In this document: piece after piece, positions 59,833-64,000 of the stretch
How the letters are laid out: every line of letters starts with the position of its first letter
Numbering within the stretch: position 1 is the stretch's first letter
Assembly (NCBI RefSeq): GCF_029893825.1
Contig: NZ_JARXXV010000001.1
Coordinates: 1,116,001 to 1,180,000, forward strand
Source of the DNA: Aurantimicrobium minutum
GTDB taxonomy: Bacteria > Actinomycetota > Actinomycetes > Actinomycetales > Microbacteriaceae
DNA length: 64,000 nucleotides
Reading direction: 5' to 3'
Made by a program: the position numbers and the translations under genes
Notes under the pieces: model-generated
Seen by the model: the letters and a program-made list of their open reading frames with translations, nothing else
Database searches by the model: none
Told to the model about the DNA's origin: nothing

Positions 59833-60666
59833 CTACTTCCGCCCAGTGAACTTATCCATGGTGTTGTAAACACCAAAGACGTTGCCGGCGATGGCATCGA
59901 ACCAGCCCTGAGGCAAGATACCTTTGAGCACCTTAGAAAGGTGAACGGTCCAGGGCAGCATCAGCATTGCTTTGCCTGAGCGCATTGCGCTCCACACCCG
60001 GTCCACCACATACTCAGGTTTCATGATGGGGGTCATCAACGGTCCCTTGACGCCCTCAAACATTCCCGTGGAGATATAGCTTGGGCACACTGTGGTGACC
60101 TTGATGTTGGTGTAACCCTGCTGGATCAGCTCTAGTCGAACCGAATCACTCCAGCCAATCAATGCCCACTTGCTGGAGGCATAGACACTCATCTTGGGGT
60201 TAGACAGGGTTCCTGCAGCGGATGCAATGTTCACAATGCGTGAGGGACGCTTGCCGTCAATCATGCCGCGCAAGAATTCGTGGGTGATATACATCGGAGC
60301 TAGTGAGTTGATCTTCATGATGAACTCGGTGTCGCGCTCATTCTCGTGTTCCCAGAAGTAGGTGCCCCGCACAACGCCAGCGTTGTTAATGATGACGTCG
60401 ACGCCTCCGTGATCGGCGATCACTTTGGCGGCGGCCTTCTCTATTGCTGTGCGCTGGGCAATGTCGACCAGCATGGGCACGATCTCTTGGCTGTCATCAG
60501 CGTGAACGCGCAGAGCTTTAGTGGTTTCGGTCAAGGCTTCTTTATTGATGTCCCACAGAATGATGGTTTCTGCGCCTTCGGCAACTGCACGTTCGGCATA
60601 GAGGCGGCCCATGCCCATTGCTGCACCGGTGATGAGGAATCTGCTGCCCGTAACAGTGAAAGTCAT
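59833..60666 (-). CDS. Short-chain dehydrogenase/reductase
   Basis: The 277 residues are a classical SDR: FLITGAAMGMGRLYAERA (NAD(P) site, about 11-28), VIINNAGVVRG (about 91-101), Ser near IVNIASAAG and YASSKWALIGWS (catalytic Tyr-Lys, about 162-173). The substrate is unknown. TAGAGT lies 6 nt before ATG (60673-60678). It diverges from the DUF6421 gene; a possible shared operator lies between them. Confidence 0.92.
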   Translation of the reverse strand: MTFTVTGSRFLITGAAMGMGRLYAERAVAEGAETIILWDINKEALTETTKALRVHADDSQEIVPMLVDIAQRTAIEKAAAKVIADHGGVDVIINNAGVVRGTYFWEHENERDTEFIMKINSLAPMYITHEFLRGMIDGKRPSRIVNIASAAGTLSNPKMSVYASSKWALIGWSDSVRLELIQQGYTNIKVTTVCPSYISTGMFEGVKGPLMTPIMKPEYVVDRVWSAMRSGKAMLMLPWTVHLSKVLKGILPQGWFDAIAGNVFGVYNTMDKFTGRK

Positions 60667-60692
60667 AGCTTTACTCTACTCGTGGCGATTTA

Positions 60693-60751
60693 TTGCGTGA
60701 GATTGCTATTTTGATGCGTTTTCTTGACAAAACTTGCGCTTTTCACGCAAG
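60693..60751. promoter_or_regulatory. Lrp/AsnC-like repeat between SDR and DUF6421 genes
   Basis: CTTGCG-N7-CGCAAG (60733-60751) is a perfect inverted repeat. TTGCGTGA (60693-60700) is the reverse complement of TCACGCAA within that repeat. The first copy covers the likely -35 region of the SDR gene and the second sits in the DUF6421 leader region. Spaced sites like these are common for Lrp/AsnC proteins; no regulator gene is nearby. Confidence 0.5.
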
Positions 60752-60793
60752 ATTTCGCTGAAACGTGCGCGCATTCAGGCGTACCGTAGAGGT

Positions 60794-62152
60794 ATGACAC
60801 AACTACTTGACCTCACTGCTGCTGCAGACATTACTGAAACCACTCCTGCATGGGTTGCACTCAAGAATGCGGCCGTTGCTCTTCAGGCAATGCAGATCAA
60901 GGATGGCTCTATTCCCGAGACCAGCAACCACGCTGCTGCTCGCGAGCATGTTGCTGTGATCATTGAGTCGATTCACGAACTCCTCCCCGCTTTCCCTCAC
61001 GATGCTTCCTACCTCGAAGCAGTCATTGCGGACCTGGGTCGCTGGGTTGAAGGTGGCTTTGTCGAGCCAGACTTCCTCGCCTCCATCTTGGAGTTCGCTC
61101 CTGCGGCAAACCGTGTCAACGGTGTTCGCCACCTCGTTGTCTTCCCGATGTATACCCAGAACGGAAGCACCAACCGCTTCATTGAGGCCGTACTGGTTGA
61201 AGTCATGTGGCCGGACTTCATTGCCGAGCTTGAAGCTGGCGATTACGGTAACAAGTTGTTTGTTCCACTGCGCTTTATCGATTTCACGCCTGGATACGAC
61301 ACCAACTCAGCAGTGCTGTTCCCTGAGACCGTTGCCATGCGTGAAGTTCCTGCCTTCACCTGGGGCGCTATTTTCCAGGATCGCGAAGCTGCCCGCTTCG
61401 CCGTGGTGACCAAGGCAGCCGCTGAGATCACTGGACTAGAACTTCCTGCAGATGCTGCCGAGTTGCTCACCAACCAGAAGCTCTCTGAAGAAACCTTCAT
61501 CATGTGGGATCTCATTCACGATCGCACCCACATGAGTGGCGATCTGCCCTTCGACCCCTTCATGATCAAGCAGCGCATGCCCTTCTTCCTCTACGGCCTG
61601 GAAGAGCTGCGTTGTGACCTCACCGCGTTCCGCGAGTGCGTGAAGATTGAGCGTGGCGGATCGGCTGACCCAGAAACCCGTCACCACGCACGTCTGGTTC
61701 AGTATGCAGTTGTATTCGACCGCATCTTCCGCTTCGCCATGACCGGTACTCGCAAGCGCAACTACGACGCGGTTGCCGGACAGCTCATGTTTGCGTGGAT
61801 GCACCAGCGCGGTGTGCTGCACTGGACCAACAACAAGCTTTCCATTGATTGGGCAGCACTGCCCGATGTTGTGGTTGAACTCGGAGACGCAATCGACGAA
61901 CTCTACTGGCGCTCCATCGACCGTCCCAAGATTGCACACTGGCTTGCTGCCTACGAACTGGTTGCTGCAACCCTCACCCCACACCCCGCTTCAAAGTGGG
62001 CAAAGGGTGCTGACTTCCTTCCTGTTGCAGGAGAACCCGGTGAACTCACCGACCAGCTTCTGGATGATGAGTTCCCTCTGTCGATGTTCTATGAAGCACT
62101 TCAGCGCAAGATTGCACCTGTGATTGAGTCAACTAAGGGAATCCGGGCGTAG
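60794..62152 (+). CDS. DUF6421 protein
   Basis: The 452 residues match the actinobacterial DUF6421 family. Seen are FVEPDFLASILEFAPAANRV, HLVVFPMYTQNGS and HDRTHMSGDLPFDPF, whose two His and Asp could bind metal or catalyse. No signal peptide or membrane helix is present. Function is unknown. ATG 60794 has TACCGT 6 nt upstream, so the mRNA is probably leaderless. It overlaps or abuts nothing upstream; a threonine aldolase gene follows after 10 nt. Confidence 0.82.
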   Translation: MTQLLDLTAAADITETTPAWVALKNAAVALQAMQIKDGSIPETSNHAAAREHVAVIIESIHELLPAFPHDASYLEAVIADLGRWVEGGFVEPDFLASILEFAPAANRVNGVRHLVVFPMYTQNGSTNRFIEAVLVEVMWPDFIAELEAGDYGNKLFVPLRFIDFTPGYDTNSAVLFPETVAMREVPAFTWGAIFQDREAARFAVVTKAAAEITGLELPADAAELLTNQKLSEETFIMWDLIHDRTHMSGDLPFDPFMIKQRMPFFLYGLEELRCDLTAFRECVKIERGGSADPETRHHARLVQYAVVFDRIFRFAMTGTRKRNYDAVAGQLMFAWMHQRGVLHWTNNKLSIDWAALPDVVVELGDAIDELYWRSIDRPKIAHWLAAYELVAATLTPHPASKWAKGADFLPVAGEPGELTDQLLDDEFPLSMFYEALQRKIAPVIESTKGIRA

Positions 62153-62162
62153 GCTCAGTTTC

Positions 62163-63215
62163 ATGCAACGAGTACATGACGCCGCCTGGCGCGGCTTTGC
62201 CTCTGATAACTATGCCGGCGTGCACCCACGGGTGCTGGAAGCACTTTCTGCGGTGAACGGTGGACATCAGATCGCCTATGGCGAGGATGTCTACACCGAG
62301 CACCTGCACCAAGTGATGACCACTCACTTTGGTATGGGTATTGAGGTGTTCCCTATGTTCAACGGAACCGGAGCAAACGTACTCAGCTTGCAGTCCATGC
62401 TGCCTCGCTGGGGTGGTGTGATCTGTGCAGAAACAGCACACGTGAACAACGATGAATCTGTTGCTCCCGAGGCAGTCGGTGGCATCAAGCTGCTCACCGT
62501 GGCAACTCCTGATGGCAAGCTCACCCCTGAGCTCATTGATCAGCAAGCCCATGGCCGTGGTGATGAACACCGTGCCCAGCCTTTGGCAGTCACCATCACT
62601 CAGTCCACTGAGCTGGGAACGGTTTACACCCCCGAAGAGGTCAAGGCGATTGCAGACCACGTTCACTCTCTCGGCATGAAACTCCACATGGACGGTGCTC
62701 GCATTTCCAATGCCGCAGCGTCCTTGGGAGTTCCCTTCCGTGCGTTTACCCGCGATGCCGGTGTTGATGTGCTCAGCTTTGGTGGCACCAAGAACGGTCT
62801 GATGGGTGCAGAAGCAGTTGTTGTGCTCAACCCTGACGCCGTGGATGGCTTGATTTACTTACGCAAGATGAACATGCAGCTTGCCTCCAAGATGCGCTTC
62901 ACCTCAGCCCAGCTCATTGCTTTGCTGGAAGGTGACCTGTGGCACCACCTGGCAAACCACGCCAACCAGATGGCTCAGCGCTTGCGTTCCGCTCTCGAAG
63001 GAACCCCCGGTCTCACCTTCACTCAGCAGACACAGTCCAACGGTGTCTTTGTGACCCTGCCCGCTGGTATTGCTGATGAACTGCGCAAGGAATTCCGCTT
63101 TTACGACTGGAATGCCCTCACCGGTGAAGTTCGCTGGATGTGTGCATGGGACACCACCGAGGATGACATCGACTACTTTGCAGAAGCTGTGAAGAAGGTT
63201 CTGGCAGGCAAGTAA
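62163..63215 (+). CDS. Low-specificity L-threonine aldolase
   Basis: This PLP enzyme (350 residues) splits threonine or allo-threonine into glycine and acetaldehyde. The fold-type I site is seen in HMDGARISNAAASLG and the Schiff-base Lys in SFGGTKNGLMGAEAV (near 205). It follows DUF6421 by 10 nt and overlaps the next gene by 1 nt (TAATG). Beta-eliminating or other aldolase reactions are alternatives. Confidence 0.92.
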   Translation: MQRVHDAAWRGFASDNYAGVHPRVLEALSAVNGGHQIAYGEDVYTEHLHQVMTTHFGMGIEVFPMFNGTGANVLSLQSMLPRWGGVICAETAHVNNDESVAPEAVGGIKLLTVATPDGKLTPELIDQQAHGRGDEHRAQPLAVTITQSTELGTVYTPEEVKAIADHVHSLGMKLHMDGARISNAAASLGVPFRAFTRDAGVDVLSFGGTKNGLMGAEAVVVLNPDAVDGLIYLRKMNMQLASKMRFTSAQLIALLEGDLWHHLANHANQMAQRLRSALEGTPGLTFTQQTQSNGVFVTLPAGIADELRKEFRFYDWNALTGEVRWMCAWDTTEDDIDYFAEAVKKVLAGK

Positions 63216-63580
63216 TGCCACACATTGTTCTCACTGGTTCCACCCTCGACATCCAGATGTCCTTCTGGGAACGAGTAGGTTCACTGTCCTCCAACATCTC
63301 AGTGCCACTGACTGCTGTTGTTCACGCAACAGATGACACCAGTTTCATTCGTCACGGTCTGGGTTTCCGCACTGGCGGAACCGGCATGCCCGGTTTCATT
63401 GCAGAAGGCCACTTCCGCAAGAACGGTAACCGCATCTTCGCCAACTGGCGCCGGGGTGAACAGGTTGTTGTCATTGACCTGCAGGGTCAGAAGTGGGACA
63501 AGTTAGCCATCGGCTGCTCAGATGCCAAGGCTCTGGCAACCCAGATCAACACAGCTATCGCTGGCCTGAGCAACAACTAA
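63215..63580 (+). CDS. Small PH-like domain protein
   Basis: The 121 residues are rich in beta strands: HIVLTGSTLDIQMS, VPLTAVVHATD, GTGMPGFIAEGHF and RIFANWRRGEQVVVIDLQG, ending in a helix with CSDAKALATQINTAI. This layout resembles a bacterial PH domain. Function is unknown. Its ATG overlaps the aldolase stop (TAATG), so the two are coupled. A strong terminator follows at 63607. Confidence 0.7.
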   Translation: MPHIVLTGSTLDIQMSFWERVGSLSSNISVPLTAVVHATDDTSFIRHGLGFRTGGTGMPGFIAEGHFRKNGNRIFANWRRGEQVVVIDLQGQKWDKLAIGCSDAKALATQINTAIAGLSNN

Positions 63581-63606
63581 GACACAACAACTAAGAAACA
63601 AAGCAG

Positions 63607-63634
63607 AACGCCCCCCGATTTCTCGGGGGGCGTT
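63607..63634. terminator. Hairpin terminator between PH-like and nitroreductase genes
   Basis: AACGCCCCCCGA and its complement pair over 12 bp around TTTC; CCGTTTTG follows on the plus strand. It separates two convergent genes and can serve both. Confidence 0.88.
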
Positions 63635-63647
63635 CCGTTTTGAAGAT

Positions 63648-64000
63648 TTAGTCTTCGAAAGCGCCGTAGCGAACAATCTCAGCCAGCTCGTGACGAACAC
63701 GTGGAGCCTTCTCGCGCTCTGCGAGTGCCTCAGGAAGTTCATCTGCTGGAGCAAGCTTGCCCACAGCAATCGCAACGAATGCTTCGTAGCCCGCAGGAAG
63801 GTTGAATGCTTCCTTGAGTGCCTCAACGTCGGTGCCAGCAACCTGGTGAACGTAGAGTCCATCAGTCTGTGCCTGAATGCTGAAGTGAGCTACCGACTGA
63901 CCGAGGTCATAGATTGCGTAGTGGTTAGGAGTTCCATCAGCACCAGCAGTCTGAGCAATAGCAACAACGATGGCGGAAGCGTTGGGCATCCATGCACTGT
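63648..64000 (-). CDS. Nitroreductase-family protein, 5' end outside window
   Basis: The frame stays open through base 64000, so an N-terminal part is missing; an inner Met at 63989 is not the true start. The 117 or so visible residues contain WMPNASAIVVAIAQ, NHYAIYDLGQSVAHFSIQA and GTDVEALKEAFNLPAGYEAFVAIAVG, all typical of the FMN-dependent nitroreductase fold. It should reduce quinones or nitro compounds with NAD(P)H. The end EIVRYGAFED is also typical. Confidence 0.85.
   Translation of the reverse strand, partial: SAWMPNASAIVVAIAQTAGADGTPNHYAIYDLGQSVAHFSIQAQTDGLYVHQVAGTDVEALKEAFNLPAGYEAFVAIAVGKLAPADELPEALAEREKAPRVRHELAEIVRYGAFED

Noticed and set aside
1-64000. Mobile elements, CRISPR arrays or prophage genes
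   Set aside because: No transposase, integrase, repeat array or phage structural protein was seen on either strand.

Overview
The window is a dense stretch of actinobacterial chromosome, most like the family Microbacteriaceae and probably one of the small-genome freshwater lineages (Aurantimicrobium, Rhodoluna or Aquiluna type). This placement is inferred from gene content and style, not from a search. The signs are moderate GC, very short gaps, many GTG starts, many leaderless promoters with a TAGRCT-like -10 box 6-9 nt before the start codon, a 32-residue bS22 ribosomal protein gene, a DUF3073 gene, a short archaeal-type aspartyl-tRNA synthetase, menaquinone synthesis and system II cytochrome c maturation. 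I see no insertion sequence, prophage, CRISPR array or integron. No stretch above 300 bases lacks a gene; the longest gap is 43939-44119.

Layout. 0-4.5 kb: the end of a wall-anchored Asp-box protein, a single-domain HtaA protein with chorismate mutase, an EamA exporter, and two exported proteins that share a motif. 4.5-9.9 kb: purA, a SAM methyltransferase, an APC permease, an RNA methyltransferase with pyrE, and a second EamA exporter. 9.9-16.1 kb: an RND exporter diverging from a KimA-like potassium importer that is coupled to a pair of fluoride channels. 16.2-20.1 kb: DUF3073, TauE/SafE, divergent purM/purF, and two small conserved proteins. 20.4-34.4 kb: a respiratory block with prenyl synthase, menG, menF, menD, menA, menE, menB, menC, then ccsB, resB, ccdA, resA and a histidine phosphatase. 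34.5-43.1 kb: aspS, an acetyltransferase, two thioredoxin-fold proteins, bS22, an ArsR regulator, trkH/trkA, proC, a CDF metal exporter and tadA. 43.1-46.0 kb: a Cys-rich leaderless peptide before a winged-helix regulator, a photolyase, and a rhodanese lipoprotein behind a CsoR/CstR-type palindrome. 46.0-49.5 kb: a circularly permuted ATP-grasp, alpha-E, transglutaminase operon. 49.5-56.9 kb: a lipase-like hydrolase, an APC permease with amine oxidase, DUF2256, PadR with an ABC1 kinase, DUF429 and tRNA-Arg. 57-64 kb: a second transglutaminase, xthA, small conserved proteins, an SDR enzyme diverging from DUF6421-threonine aldolase, and a partial nitroreductase.

How the parts work together. The 20-34 kb block supplies menaquinone and the machinery that keeps apocytochrome c reduced and attaches heme, so it serves the respiratory chain. 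Potassium entry is covered twice (KimA-like and TrkH/TrkA). Purine and pyrimidine synthesis are represented by purA, purM, purF and pyrE. The least ordinary signals are regulatory: a cysteine-codon leader peptide (43146-43235), a perfect ATACCCC/GGGGTAT palindrome in the rhodanese promoter (45992-46007), a hairpin that can hide the purF ribosome binding site (18290-18323), and operator-like palindromes before the RND exporter, an EamA exporter, padR and the SDR/DUF6421 pair.
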